Positions 1 to 7,973 of a stretch of 35,514 nucleotides of DNA are shown here, in pieces. The DNA is from DATARH01 sp050246595. GTDB taxonomy: Bacteria > Pseudomonadota > Alphaproteobacteria > ATCC43930 > CGMCC-115725. Every line of letters begins with the position of its first letter. Position 1 is the first letter of the stretch. The stretch lies in assembly GCA_050246595.1 (NCBI GenBank), contig JBFWVT010000049.1, positions 1-35,514 on the forward strand, in the 5' to 3' direction. A model generated the notes under the pieces. It worked only from the letters and a program-made list of their open reading frames with translations, did not search any database and was not told the DNA's origin. The position numbers were made by a program, and so were the translations under genes.

Positions 1-50
1 GTTGCTCCGGGGCGGCGCAGCGGGCCAATTTCAAACTGAGTCACTACCCG
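1..50 (+). repeat. Insertion-element terminus, copy A
   Basis: Bases 1-44 match 27963-28004 almost base for base (about three differences). Both copies end in the core TTCAAACTGAGWCA, which also terminates the small element at 6000-6185 (there followed by CTACC). The shared end suggests the right terminus of one insertion-element family. No transposase is readable here because the window starts inside the element. The IS family was not identified. Confidence 0.5.
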
Positions 51-225
51 TTCTTGGCCGGGCTTGGCCCGTGGGCCTTCAGCCCACGGACTTGATCCGT
101 GGGCATCCACGAGAAGGCGGGAGGCTGGGCCGGCTCGTGGATGCCCGGCCCAAGGCCGGGAACGAACGAACCATGATCCGGCATGACAATGCTGTCTGTT
201 ACATTCAAACTGAGTCACTACCCAC
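51..225. repeat. Palindromic intergenic repeat ending in the same IS-type terminus
   Basis: The segment contains a long imperfect inverted repeat: a GGCCGGGCTTGGCCCG-type arm near 57-72 with CATCCACGAG near 104-113, answered by CTCGTGGATG near 135-144 and CCCGGCCCAAGGCCGGG near 143-160. It ends at 206-225 with a second copy of TTCAAACTGAGTCACTACCC in the same orientation as the copy at 30-49. It could be a MITE-like unit whose left end was replaced by the element in 1-50. It stops about 10 bases before the stop codon of the RTX-like gene. No coding potential was recognised. Confidence 0.45.
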
Positions 226-234
226 TACCGGCTC

Positions 235-2013
235 TCAGACGAACTTGAAGTCCGCGGCGACCAGAGTGGTGTAGTCTATTCCGACAAGCGTGATGTTGTT
301 GCTGCCGCCGAAGTCGAGGAACGCATCGCTGCCGCTCTGAGAAAGGTTGAGCTGGCTGAAATCAGTGTAGCCGTAGGCGCCGATGTCGATCCTGTCGCCG
401 TCGCTGTGGCGGAAATCGTGGACGGTGTCGGTGAAGCTGTCCGGTTTGAAGACAAACGTGTCGGCGCCTGTCGTGACGTCCGGTCGAACAATTGCACCAG
501 CGTCGCCCCACATATTATCAATGCCGGTGCCGCTGATCAGCGTATCGTCGCCGCCAACCGCACTGCCGGACATTGAGCCGGCATCGCCGTAGAGGAAATT
601 GGGACTTTCGAAACCGGAGCTCCCACCGGTCAGTACGTCATTGCCCCCAACCGCATTGTCGGACATTGAGCCGGCATCGCCGTAGAGCTGATTGAAACTC
701 CCGAAACCGAAGGTCTCCCCGCCGGTCAGCGTGTCATTGCCGCCAACCGCGCTGTCGGACATTGAACCGGCATCGCCGTAAAGGAAATTGAAACCTTCGT
801 AACCGCCCCCGCCGGTCAGCGTGTCATTGCCGCCACGGGTATTGCCAGACATACCCCCAGCATCGCCGTAAAGCTCATTTCGGGGAGAAGACGGGGTGTC
901 CAGCGTGTCATCGCCGCCCACCGCGTTCTCAGACATTGAACCGGCATCGCCGTAAAGGATACTCGTGACAAAAAGGCCGCCTCCGCCGGTCAGCGCGTCA
1001 TTGCCGCCACGGGTATTGCCAGACATACTCCCAGCATCGCCGTAAAGCTCATTGATGTTGTCGAACCCACCGATCAGCGTGTCATTGCCGCCAACCGCGC
1101 GGTCGGACATTGAACCGGCATCGCCGTAAAGGAAATTGTTGCAATCACCCCCGCCGAAAAGCGAGTCATCGCCGCCAACCGCGCTGTTGCGCATTTCGAA
1201 GGCGTCGCCGAAAAGGATGATATTGCTGCTGCCGACAAGATTACGCGAGCCGAACAGCATGTCGCTGCCGCCAGCTGCATTCCCCGACATTGAATAGGCG
1301 TCGCCATAAAGGATGTCCATGACAACAAAAACGCCGTCTCCGCCAACCAGCGCGTCATTGCCGCCACGGGTATTGCCAGACATACTCCACGCATCGCCGT
1401 AAAGCTCATTGAGGTTGCCGAACCCACCGATCAGCGTATCATCGCCGCCAACCGCGCTGTCGGACATTGAACCGGCATCGCCGTAGAGCTTATTGGTGCC
1501 AAGGAAATTGTCGCCCTCCCCGCCCGTCAGCGTGTCGTTGCCGCCCGTCGTGGACCCCACCATCGAATAGGCGTCGCCATAAAGAGTATTGTTGACGTCG
1601 CCATCCCCGCCGGTCAGCGTGTCGTTGCCGCCGCGGGCATTGCCGGACATAAAGGCGGCGTCGCCGGAAAGATAGTTGACGCTGTTGTCCCCGCCGGTCA
1701 GCGTGTCGCCGCCGCCGCGGGCATTGCCGGACATAAAGGCGGTGTCGCCGGAAAGATAATTGGCTGCGTTGTCCTTCCCGCCGGTCAGCGTGTCGTTGCC
1801 GCCGCGGGCATTGCCGGAGATCACGGCGGCGTCGCCGGAAAGATAGTTGACGCTGTCATCCCCGCCGGTCAGCGTGTCGTCGCCGCCCGCGGCGTCGCCG
1901 GAGATCCTGTAAACGTCGCCAAAAGCCGTGCCGCCGTCCGGCAGCATCATTGTCTGATTGCCGCCCTTCTGCGTGCCGCTCAATGCGCCTGGATGGTCGC
2001 CGTAAATAGCCAT
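235..2013 (-). CDS. RTX-like calcium-binding tandem-repeat protein, probable type I secretion substrate
   Basis: The 592-residue protein is almost entirely made of 16-17 tandem units of about 28-32 residues (84-96 bp in DNA). Each unit has a pattern like LYGDAGSMSDSAVGGNDTLTGG. The GGNDTLxGG element resembles the RTX/hemolysin-type calcium-binding nonapeptide, but the LYGDA-x-SM half is unlike the classic continuous GGxGxDxUx array. The last 75 or so residues (GADTFVF... to DFKFV) look like the C-terminal module and uncleaved secretion signal of type I secreted proteins. There is no N-terminal signal peptide, which fits that route. A good ribosome site (GGGAGGAGA) precedes the ATG. No type I ABC transporter, membrane-fusion protein or catalytic domain lies nearby, so the exporter must be elsewhere and the role (surface layer, adhesin, matrix) is unknown. 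Confidence 0.8.
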   Translation of the reverse strand: MAIYGDHPGALSGTQKGGNQTMMLPDGGTAFGDVYRISGDAAGGDDTLTGGDDSVNYLSGDAAVISGNARGGNDTLTGGKDNAANYLSGDTAFMSGNARGGGDTLTGGDNSVNYLSGDAAFMSGNARGGNDTLTGGDGDVNNTLYGDAYSMVGSTTGGNDTLTGGEGDNFLGTNKLYGDAGSMSDSAVGGDDTLIGGFGNLNELYGDAWSMSGNTRGGNDALVGGDGVFVVMDILYGDAYSMSGNAAGGSDMLFGSRNLVGSSNIILFGDAFEMRNSAVGGDDSLFGGGDCNNFLYGDAGSMSDRAVGGNDTLIGGFDNINELYGDAGSMSGNTRGGNDALTGGGGLFVTSILYGDAGSMSENAVGGDDTLDTPSSPRNELYGDAGGMSGNTRGGNDTLTGGGGYEGFNFLYGDAGSMSDSAVGGNDTLTGGETFGFGSFNQLYGDAGSMSDNAVGGNDVLTGGSSGFESPNFLYGDAGSMSGSAVGGDDTLISGTGIDNMWGDAGAIVRPDVTTGADTFVFKPDSFTDTVHDFRHSDGDRIDIGAYGYTDFSQLNLSQSGSDAFLDFGGSNNITLVGIDYTTLVAADFKFV

Positions 2014-2095
2014 TTCCGTCTCCTCCCGTTGCGCCCATTGAGGGTCGTATGCTCCGGCAGCTTAGGAGGGGAGTTTTGTGGCATGCAAATCATAT

Positions 2096-2108
2096 TTATT
2101 ACGAATAA
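2096..2108. promoter_or_regulatory. AT-rich island with short inverted repeat upstream of the RTX-like gene
   Basis: Within otherwise GC-rich DNA, bases about 2085-2113 are strongly AT-rich and hold the inverted repeat TTATT-ACG-AATAA. It lies about 85 bases upstream of the RTX-like start codon on the minus strand. A promoter or operator is plausible, but no convincing -35/-10 pair was seen. Confidence 0.25.
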
Positions 2109-2165
2109 TTTGTCGGCAGGACAGCTCCCGGACGTGAATTCAGGCGATCGCGTCGGAGAGGAGGA

Positions 2166-2372
2166 TTAAAACGCCCCCGGTCCCGGAACCCCGTCCACCG
2201 GGTCCACCCCGGCGATCCCCCGACGGCCGATCAGGTCGTTCAGGGTTTTGGTCGTACCGCTGTCCAACGTGCCGTAGCGGGCGCCGCGGTGGAAGCGGGA
2301 GACCGGGAATTCCTCGGTGAACCCGCAGCCGCCATGCACCTGGATCGCCTCCGACGCGATCCGAAGGGCCAT
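2166..2372 (-). pseudogene. Acyl-CoA dehydrogenase C-terminal remnant
   Basis: The 68 codons encode the C-terminal signature of acyl-CoA dehydrogenases: ASEAIQVHGGCGFTEEFPVSR, then FHRGARYGTLDSGTTK and a final helix like NDLIGRRGIAG. In intact family members (about 380 residues) this piece contributes to FAD and subunit contacts. Everything upstream of it, including the N-terminal helical domain, the beta-domain and the catalytic glutamate region, is missing. The homology stops at about 2372, next to a 10-base direct repeat GACCGTGATC (about 2374-2400) that could mark a deletion joint. It is a decayed gene fragment; a functional 68-residue protein is very unlikely. Confidence 0.7.
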
Positions 2373-2453
2373 CGACCGTGATCTTGTTGACCGTGATCCT
2401 GGCGGTGGCGGGCAGCGGGACGGGTCGGCGCCGGCGTGAAACACTCGTCCTGC

Positions 2454-2999
2454 TCAGCCGGACGGACCCGCCTGCCCGCCGGCGCCGGGTGGCGTGTCCG
2501 CATCGGCCGCCGCGCCGCGCATCCGAGGCAGCGCGGAGCGGCGGCTTTGCATCACCTCGGCCCGGATGCCGATCCCGGCGATCAGCATCTCGACGGTGAA
2601 CGCGAGCACCCCGCCCAGGGCGCAGACCACCGCCGTCCCGAACAGACCGAACAGCACCCCGGCATCCGCCAGCTCCCGCACCGAGCTGACAAACAGCGCC
2701 AATACCGAGCCGCAGGTCGCCGCCCCGCCGATCGCGCCGAGAATGACCGCCGTGTCGAGCGCCAGCGAGCGCCAGTAAAGGGTCCTCAGTCTGCGGGCGA
2801 GAACGCGACTCTCGGCGGCGTCGGCGATCGCCAGCGCGCTGCCGACCGTCTCCACCTGATCGGCGACGCGCACCAGCCGGGTCGAGAACACGTTGAGCAG
2901 GGTTGCAATGCCGGACAACAGGAAGACCGGCGTCAGCGCCGCTTGTATGATATGGGCGACCGTCTGGACGCCCGACCCGGCGTGCTCGGCTCCGAACAT
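2454..2999 (-). CDS. DUF2721 family membrane protein
   Basis: This 181-residue protein matches the DUF2721 pattern: an N-terminal amphipathic/membrane segment with LTPVFLLSGIATLLNVF (about residues 22-38), then RLVRVADQV, a charged linker with an RRLRTLYWRS motif, and two further membrane spans (about 77-101 and 108-136). The C-terminal 35 residues are polar and low complexity. ATG at 2999 is preferred over GTG at 3002 because GAGGG lies five bases upstream of the ATG. The family has no established biochemical function. The gene is divergent from the TPP enzyme pair starting at 3080. Confidence 0.75.
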   Translation of the reverse strand: MFGAEHAGSGVQTVAHIIQAALTPVFLLSGIATLLNVFSTRLVRVADQVETVGSALAIADAAESRVLARRLRTLYWRSLALDTAVILGAIGGAATCGSVLALFVSSVRELADAGVLFGLFGTAVVCALGGVLAFTVEMLIAGIGIRAEVMQSRRSALPRMRGAAADADTPPGAGGQAGPSG

Positions 3000-3079
3000 C
3001 ACGACCCTCGATCCGGTGGGACGCCGTCCCCGCCGCGTCCGCGCAAGGCGATCTTGACACAGACGATGGAGATCCTCGC

Positions 3080-3625
3080 TTGCCAGAAACTCCGCCCCAG
3101 ACCCCGGCCCCCGGCGCCGATTGGCGCGACGACATCTTCGCGGCGCTCAAGGCGGCCGATATAAGGCAGGTCGGCTATGTGCCGGATGCCGGACACAGAA
3201 GGCTGATCGAATTGTGCGACGCCGATCCGGCGATCCGCGCCGTTCGGCTGACCAGTGAGGAGGAAGGGATCGGGCTGGCCGCCGGGGCCTGGCTCGGCGG
3301 ACAGCGCGCGGCGCTGCTGATGCAGTCGAGCGGGGTCGGGAACTGCGTCAACCTCTTGTCGCTGGCGAAATCGTGCCGGTTTCCGCTGACCCTGCTGGTC
3401 ACGATGCGCGGCGAATGGGGCGAGTTCAACCCGTGGCAGGTGCCGATGGGTACGAAGACGCAGGCGGCGCTCGAATTGATGGATGTGCTGGTGTACCGGA
3501 TCGAGCGCGGCGAGGAGGCCGGCGAGACCGTGACGGCGGCGCTCGACATCGCGTTCAACGGCGATCAGGCGACCGCGGTGCTGCTGTCGCAGCGGCTGAT
3601 CGGCGCGAAGAAGTGGGTGAAATGA
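3080..3625 (+). CDS. TPP-dependent decarboxylase, alpha (pyrimidine-binding) subunit, sulfopyruvate/phosphonopyruvate decarboxylase-like
   Basis: This 181-residue protein is the N-terminal TPP-enzyme domain encoded on its own, as in two-subunit sulfopyruvate decarboxylase (ComD/ComE-type) and related phosphonopyruvate decarboxylases. The LTSEEEGIGLAAGAWLGG stretch (residues about 57-74) carries the glutamate that activates the cofactor pyrimidine, and MQSSGVGNCVN is the conserved continuation. The start is a TTG with GGAG about eight bases upstream; no other suitable in-frame start exists before the conserved core. The stop overlaps the start of the beta subunit by four bases (ATGA), so the two are translationally coupled. 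The substrate cannot be told from sequence: no phosphonate or coenzyme M genes are nearby. Confidence 0.8.
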   Translation: MPETPPQTPAPGADWRDDIFAALKAADIRQVGYVPDAGHRRLIELCDADPAIRAVRLTSEEEGIGLAAGAWLGGQRAALLMQSSGVGNCVNLLSLAKSCRFPLTLLVTMRGEWGEFNPWQVPMGTKTQAALELMDVLVYRIERGEEAGETVTAALDIAFNGDQATAVLLSQRLIGAKKWVK

Positions 3626-4224
3626 AGTCCGGTTCAGGAAACGCGCGCGGCAACGATCCGCGGCTCGACCGCCGGGCGGCGATGCGGGTGCTGCTCGACG
3701 GGCGCGGCGATCTCTTGCTCGTCACCGGGCTTGGCTCGACCACCTACGACGCCGCCGCGGTCGATGACGACGCGCGCAACTTCTATCTGTGGGGCGCGAT
3801 GGGGGCAGCGGCGATGGTGGGGTTGGGGCTCGCGCTGGCGCGGCCGGAGCGGCGCGTGCTGGTCGTGACCGGCGACGGCGAGATGCTGATGGGCTTGGGC
3901 GCGCTCGCCACGGTAGGGGTGCAACGGCCGCCGAATCTGGCGATCGCCGTGTTCGACAACGCAAGCTACGCCGAGACCGGGATGCAGCCGAGCCATACCG
4001 AGTTCGGGGTCAGCCTGACCGGGGTCGCGCGATCCTGCGGCATCGATTCGGTGTTCGACATTAGCGACGAGGCCGGGTTGCGGGAATTTGCCGAACGCCT
4101 GCGCGGCTTTGAGCGGACGATGTTCGCCCGTGTCGCGATTCGGGCCGACGAGCCGCCGCGCGTCTTGCCGTCGCGCGACGGGGTGTTTCTGAAAAACCGC
4201 TTCCGCGGCGCGCTTGGGGAGTAG
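3622..4224 (+). CDS. TPP-dependent decarboxylase, beta (diphosphate-binding) subunit
   Basis: This 200-residue partner carries the diphosphate/Mg-binding half of the TPP site. GDGEMLMGLGALATVG begins at residue 84 and the motif closes at FDNASYAETG with Asn near residue 113, a normal GDG-x(25-30)-N spacing. The upstream GLGSTTYDAAA and NFYLWGAMGAAAMVGLGLALA segments match sulfopyruvate decarboxylase beta-type subunits. The ATG at 3622 overlaps the alpha-subunit stop, which fixes the start; the same frame is open further upstream but that is only read-through over the alpha gene. The two chains should assemble so that the active site lies at the interface. The physiological 2-oxoacid is unknown. 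Confidence 0.8.
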   Translation: MKSGSGNARGNDPRLDRRAAMRVLLDGRGDLLLVTGLGSTTYDAAAVDDDARNFYLWGAMGAAAMVGLGLALARPERRVLVVTGDGEMLMGLGALATVGVQRPPNLAIAVFDNASYAETGMQPSHTEFGVSLTGVARSCGIDSVFDISDEAGLREFAERLRGFERTMFARVAIRADEPPRVLPSRDGVFLKNRFRGALGE

Positions 4225-4239
4225 AACCGGCAGCCTCCC

Positions 4240-5298
4240 CTATTTCAGATCGGCGAATTCGATCCAGTTCGGGTTTCTGCCCATTGCGTGCTGCTTGACC
4301 GGGTCGAGCGAGCCGTTCGGGCGGATCGCGTAGACCGTCATGTTGTGCGAATCGAGACCGACCGCGAGCAGGAATTTTCCCCGTTTCTCGATGCCGAAAC
4401 CGCGCGGCGTCGTCTCGGTCGGGGTCCGTTCGGCCAGCGCCAGCGTGCCCTTGTTGGGGTCGATGCGGAACCCGACCAGGGTGTTGGTGCGGCGCTCGCT
4501 GCCGTAAAGAAATTTCCCGTCCGGCGTTACGTGCAGATCGGCGGCGGCGGGCTTGTCCTTTGGCGTCCCGGCGAGCATGTTGACGAATTGCAGCTCCTTC
4601 AGCGCGCCGCTCTTTTTGTCGATCGCATAGGCGCCGATCGTCGCGGTCGTCTCGGTAATCAGGTAGAGAAACCGCCCGCTCGGATGCAGGGCGAGGTGGC
4701 GCGGGCCGGCGCCGCTTTTGACTGCGATCTCGCCCGGCGCGTTCGGGCTGAGCTTGCCGGAGGCAGCGTCGAATTTCAGTTGCAGGATCAGATCCTGTTC
4801 GAGCACGGCGCAATAGGCGTGCTCGTTCGCGGCATCGAGCGCGATGCAATGCGCCTTTGGGCGATCGGTCAGGGTCTGCGACGCTGGTGTCCCGATCTTG
4901 CCGTCCGCGTCGATCGGGTTGACGGTGATTGTGCCCGCCGGATAGGAAGCCGCGAGCAGCCAGCGACCGCTGCGGTCGATCGCCGTATAGGCCATGCTTG
5001 CCGCGAGAGGCGCGCTATGACGATGCGCGAGTTTGCCGGTCTCCGGGTCGATCGCAAAACCGACGACCGTAAACGGCTCGCTGCGCAGCGCGGCGTACAA
5101 AAAGCGGCGATCGGGGGTCAGCGCCAGCGGCATGCTGGTCGGCGACGGTTCCTCGGCGCCGGGTATCGCCACTTTTTCGATCAGCTCGACATCGCCCTTG
5201 GCCCGGTCGAACGCCAGGACCGAGATGCTCGGATCGCCGGCATTCGCGACATAGACCACCGTCTCGGGGGCGGTCGTTTCCGGCTTTTCTTCCGCCAT
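4240..5298 (-). CDS. Lactonase-family seven-bladed beta-propeller (6-phosphogluconolactonase-like)
   Basis: This 352-residue protein has the repeated blade pattern of the lactonase family (PF10282), to which E. coli YbhE/Pgl belongs: VVYVANAGDPSISVLAFD at the N terminus, then DRRFLYAALRS, SGRWLLAASY, NEHAYCAV, GPRHLALHPSGRFLYLITE and DLHVTPDGKFLYGSER. GPRHLALHPSG, the most family-specific motif, is intact. There is no signal peptide, so it should be cytosolic. Family members hydrolyse 6-phosphogluconolactone, but many paralogues act on other lactones or are uncharacterised, and no glucose-6-phosphate dehydrogenase gene is adjacent. It follows the GST gene by about 15 bases on the same strand and is probably co-transcribed with it. 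The ribosome site is weak. Confidence 0.8.
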   Translation of the reverse strand: MAEEKPETTAPETVVYVANAGDPSISVLAFDRAKGDVELIEKVAIPGAEEPSPTSMPLALTPDRRFLYAALRSEPFTVVGFAIDPETGKLAHRHSAPLAASMAYTAIDRSGRWLLAASYPAGTITVNPIDADGKIGTPASQTLTDRPKAHCIALDAANEHAYCAVLEQDLILQLKFDAASGKLSPNAPGEIAVKSGAGPRHLALHPSGRFLYLITETTATIGAYAIDKKSGALKELQFVNMLAGTPKDKPAAADLHVTPDGKFLYGSERRTNTLVGFRIDPNKGTLALAERTPTETTPRGFGIEKRGKFLLAVGLDSHNMTVYAIRPNGSLDPVKQHAMGRNPNWIEFADLK

Positions 5299-5313
5299 GA
5301 CGGCGATCGCGGT

Positions 5314-5928
5314 TCAGCGCTGCAACTCGCGGGCGGCGCGGGCGGCAGGGCGTTCGGCGCAGCGCTTTGTCCAGTCCGCCGCCTTTGGCACATGCGAGAA
5401 ATCGATCCGCGCCGGCCGCGCCCAGGACAGGATGCTGGCGACGTTGAGATCGGCGACGGTAAAGTGTTCGCCGAGCAGGTAGGGCTGGTTCGCGACCGCC
5501 TGATCGAGCACCATCAGCGGCCGGCCGAGTTCGCGCTCGCACTGGTCGGCGAGCGCCGCATCGCGCTTGTCCTCGGGCAGGATCGCGCGGTGGAACATCG
5601 CGGTCAGGACCGGCCGCTCGATCTCGGTCATGCCCCAGAAGCTCCATTGCCACGTCTTCGCCTCGTCCTCGAAGCGGATCGGATAGAGGCTGCCGCGCGC
5701 GTGCTTTTTGGCGAGGTAGAGGTTGATCGCCATCGACTCCCACAGCACAAACCCGTCATCGTCGATCGCCGGGATGTGACCGTTCGGGTTGAGCGCGAGA
5801 AATTCGGGGGTGCGCGTCTCGCCCTTGCCCATGTCGATCGGGATGTTCTCGTAGTCGAGCCCCAGCTCCTTCGCCATCCACAGCGTGCGGAACGCGCGCG
5901 AGCGCGGGATGCCGTAGATTTTCAGCAT
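5314..5928 (-). CDS. Glutathione S-transferase family protein
   Basis: This 204-residue protein has a thioredoxin-fold N domain with MLKIYGIPRSRAFRTLWMAKELGLDYE; the Ser/Arg after the first strand occupies the usual catalytic position. The glutathione-contacting segment NPNGHIPAIDDDG with the WESMAINLYLAKK helix follows, then an all-helical C domain with the N-capping motif FTVADLNVAS. The length is typical for the family. ATG at 5928 is chosen because GGAGGAGAG lies just upstream and the thioredoxin fold begins at once; the longer in-frame extension adds only an arginine-rich tail. It is probably the first gene of a two-gene operon with the lactonase-like protein. The substrate is unknown. 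Confidence 0.85.
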   Translation of the reverse strand: MLKIYGIPRSRAFRTLWMAKELGLDYENIPIDMGKGETRTPEFLALNPNGHIPAIDDDGFVLWESMAINLYLAKKHARGSLYPIRFEDEAKTWQWSFWGMTEIERPVLTAMFHRAILPEDKRDAALADQCERELGRPLMVLDQAVANQPYLLGEHFTVADLNVASILSWARPARIDFSHVPKAADWTKRCAERPAARAARELQR

Positions 5929-5999
5929 GTCTCTCCTCCGGAAACGAGCCGCGAAAGACTCGCATGCGGGCGCCCGCAAGGCAATGTGGCGCGGTAAAC

Positions 6000-6185
6000 G
6001 GTAATGTCTCAGTTTGAATGCAACAGCGGCACCGTCATTCCGGGGCCGTCCGCAGGGCGGAACCCGGAATCCATGAACATCAACCTCTCCAAAGACTTCA
6101 GGGGCCTGTGTTCATGGATTCCGGGCTCGCGGGCTACGCCCGCGCCCCGGAATGACAAGGTTGCACTTCAAACTGAGACACTACC
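6000..6185. mobile_element. MITE-like element with terminal inverted repeats and target duplication
   Basis: The element is about 186 bp. Its left end GGTAATGTCTCAGTTTGAA is the inverse of its right end TTCAAACTGAGACACTACC, with homology extending about 25 bases inward (one mismatch plus a small indel). The directly flanking octamer CGGTAAAC occurs at 5992-5999 and again at 6186-6193, as expected for an 8-bp target-site duplication. The interior is a large palindrome (CATTCCGGGGC and GGAATCCATGAACA arms) and encodes no protein. The ends match the termini at 30-49, 206-225 and 27990-28003, so a transposase acting on this family probably exists elsewhere in the genome. The IS family was not assigned. 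Confidence 0.7.
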
Positions 6186-6248
6186 CGGTAAACGGGTAAT
6201 CGGGGTCGGTACCGGCGTATCGCCGACCCGGCATCGCCTCGCCCGAAA

Positions 6249-6449
6249 TCAGGCTTCCCGGCTGCCGTTGGCGATGATTTGCGCCGGCCCCTCCACTCCC
6301 GATTCCAGAACCCGCGCGCTCCATCCGCGCGGCTGGCCGACCTTCGCCGCGGCGGCCGCCATCTCCTTTGCCTGTTCCTCGTTCTCGGCAACCAACGTCA
6401 CGAAATGGATCGATCCGACGGTCGAGGTCGTGCAGCTGTATTTGTTCAT
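6249..6449 (-). CDS. Small conserved-looking protein of unknown function, last gene of the M81 operon
   Basis: The 66-residue protein begins MNKYSCTTSTVGSIHFVTLVAENEEQ and has alternating strand, helix (EEQAKEMAAAAAKVG) and strand segments, suggesting a compact alpha/beta fold. It has no signal peptide or membrane span, and I do not recognise the family. GGAGAACGGGA lies directly upstream of the ATG, which supports translation. It sits about 30 bases after the M81 metallopeptidase stop on the same strand, so it is probably co-expressed with it. A role with the M81 protein is only inferred from position. Confidence 0.6.
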   Translation of the reverse strand: MNKYSCTTSTVGSIHFVTLVAENEEQAKEMAAAAAKVGQPRGWSARVLESGVEGPAQIIANGSREA

Positions 6450-6479
6450 TCCCGTTCTCCCGTATGCTTTGGCATCGCG

Positions 6480-7973
6480 TCAGCGGTTCGGCAGATCGAG
6501 CGGGTAGATCGGCCGCCGCACGTTTTTGAATGTCAACTGGCTGTAATCCGACGTGCAGACCCCCATGCCGGCGCATTCGACGACGGCTTTCGCCATCGAC
6601 CCGAGACCGGCGCGCCAATGGATGCGGCTTTTCAGCATCACAAAGCGCTTCTGCATCGGGTCGATGCCGAGCGACAGGAGGCAGTTGAGGTCGTTCGGCT
6701 CGACATGGCGCGAGATCAGCGCGATCTCGACGCGGCCGGTATCGAGAACGACGCTCGGCCCCATATCCATCTGGACGCCGCGCCCCATCGGCCCCTTGTT
6801 GCGAAAGCGCCCGTTCGAGATCGTCTTGACGGTGCCGGTCACGGCGAGCGGACGGCTGTCGCCGGGGATCGCCGGCATCGCGATTTTTCCCCCGATCGCG
6901 AGCGCCACTTCGCTGCCGATCCCGGCCGCGATCGCCTTCTGTACCGCCTCCGGGTCGTAGATCGCAAAGGCAGCGACGTTTTCCAGGCCCTCGCGCAGGA
7001 TCGCGGCGAGCACGGCGGTCGTGTCCATCGTGCCGCCCGAGGCGCAGTTGTCGTAATGATCGAGCAGGACGATCGGCCCCTCGCCGGGTTGCGGCGGCGG
7101 GAGCGACTTGGCGCGCGCGAGGGAGTGTTCGAGCGGTTCGAGCCGGTAGACAAACTCCTCGCGATCGGACCAGGCGCGGTCGAGCAGCTCGTCGCGCAAC
7201 CGCTCGGCGAGGGTGCGGTCGCCGTCGGTCACGACCACCGCCGACAGCCCGGCATTGGCGATGTCGGCGTGCGGGAAACCGGTGAACAGGCTGGCGGACA
7301 GCGCCCCCTCGCTATCCATCGCGGCGGCGCGGGTCTGCAACTCCCGGTTCGGATGATCGTCCGAACCCTGCCGCATGACATGCGGCAGCATCGGGACATT
7401 GCCCCACGCGATGACCGGTCTGATCTCGCCGCGCATTGCCCGCAGCAGGATTTCGCCGGCGCGTTTCGCGGTGTCGTAGGTGTCGATATGCGGGTAGGTG
7501 CGGTAGCCGGCGACGATTGTCGCGTTGTCGATGATCGCGTCGTACAGGTTGGCGTGCATGTCGAGCGACACGGCAATCGGGGTGTCGGGGTCGATCGCGC
7601 GGATGCGGCGCAGCAATTCGCCCTCGCCGTCCTCGAAACTCTCGGTGACCATCGCGCCGTGCAGATCGAGCATGATGCCGTCATAACCGCCTTTCCTGAC
7701 GGCGTCGCAGATGGTGCCGGCGATGTGCTCAAAGGCGGCGTCCTCGACCGGGCGGCTCGGCGGCGCGCCGGCGGCGATCGGCAGGGTGATTTCGGCGCCC
7801 TCGCGCTCGGCGAGATCGAGATAGGCGCCGAGACCCGACCCGGTGCCGCGATAGGCGCGGATCGCCGCCTCGCCGTAGAGCGGACCGGGACCGTGACCAA
7901 AGCGCGCAAGCGGGGTCGGCACCGGCGAGAACGTGTTTGTCTCGTGCTTCATCATCGCGATCAGCAGGCGCAT
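6480..7973 (-). CDS. M81 family metallopeptidase (MlrC-like)
   Basis: This 497-residue protein matches the M81/MlrC family, named from the microcystin-degradation protein MlrC. The N-terminal signature MKHETNTFSP (His10, Glu11), the metal-site segments MLDLHGAMV and SLDMHANLYDAII, and LDHYDNCASGGTMDTTAVL in the second half are all present. The length is typical. ATG at 7973 has AAGGAGAG about eight bases upstream; the longer frame adds only an arginine-rich tail. Family members are predicted zinc hydrolases of peptides or amides, and most are not microcystinases. The gene follows a cupin gene and a deleted flavoprotein on the same strand, an arrangement that suggests catabolism of a small organic compound. 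The substrate is unknown. Confidence 0.88.
   Translation of the reverse strand: MRLLIAMMKHETNTFSPVPTPLARFGHGPGPLYGEAAIRAYRGTGSGLGAYLDLAEREGAEITLPIAAGAPPSRPVEDAAFEHIAGTICDAVRKGGYDGIMLDLHGAMVTESFEDGEGELLRRIRAIDPDTPIAVSLDMHANLYDAIIDNATIVAGYRTYPHIDTYDTAKRAGEILLRAMRGEIRPVIAWGNVPMLPHVMRQGSDDHPNRELQTRAAAMDSEGALSASLFTGFPHADIANAGLSAVVVTDGDRTLAERLRDELLDRAWSDREEFVYRLEPLEHSLARAKSLPPPQPGEGPIVLLDHYDNCASGGTMDTTAVLAAILREGLENVAAFAIYDPEAVQKAIAAGIGSEVALAIGGKIAMPAIPGDSRPLAVTGTVKTISNGRFRNKGPMGRGVQMDMGPSVVLDTGRVEIALISRHVEPNDLNCLLSLGIDPMQKRFVMLKSRIHWRAGLGSMAKAVVECAGMGVCTSDYSQLTFKNVRRPIYPLDLPNR

Noticed and set aside
235..2013. CRISPR array suggested by regularly repeated 20-30-bp motifs
   Set aside because: The repeats vary in spacing (84-96 bp), are in frame throughout and encode an RTX-like protein.
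4288..5997. 569-codon plus-strand open frame across the lactonase and GST genes
   Set aside because: Arg/Gly/Val-rich shadow of two well-supported minus-strand genes, with no domain or ribosome site.
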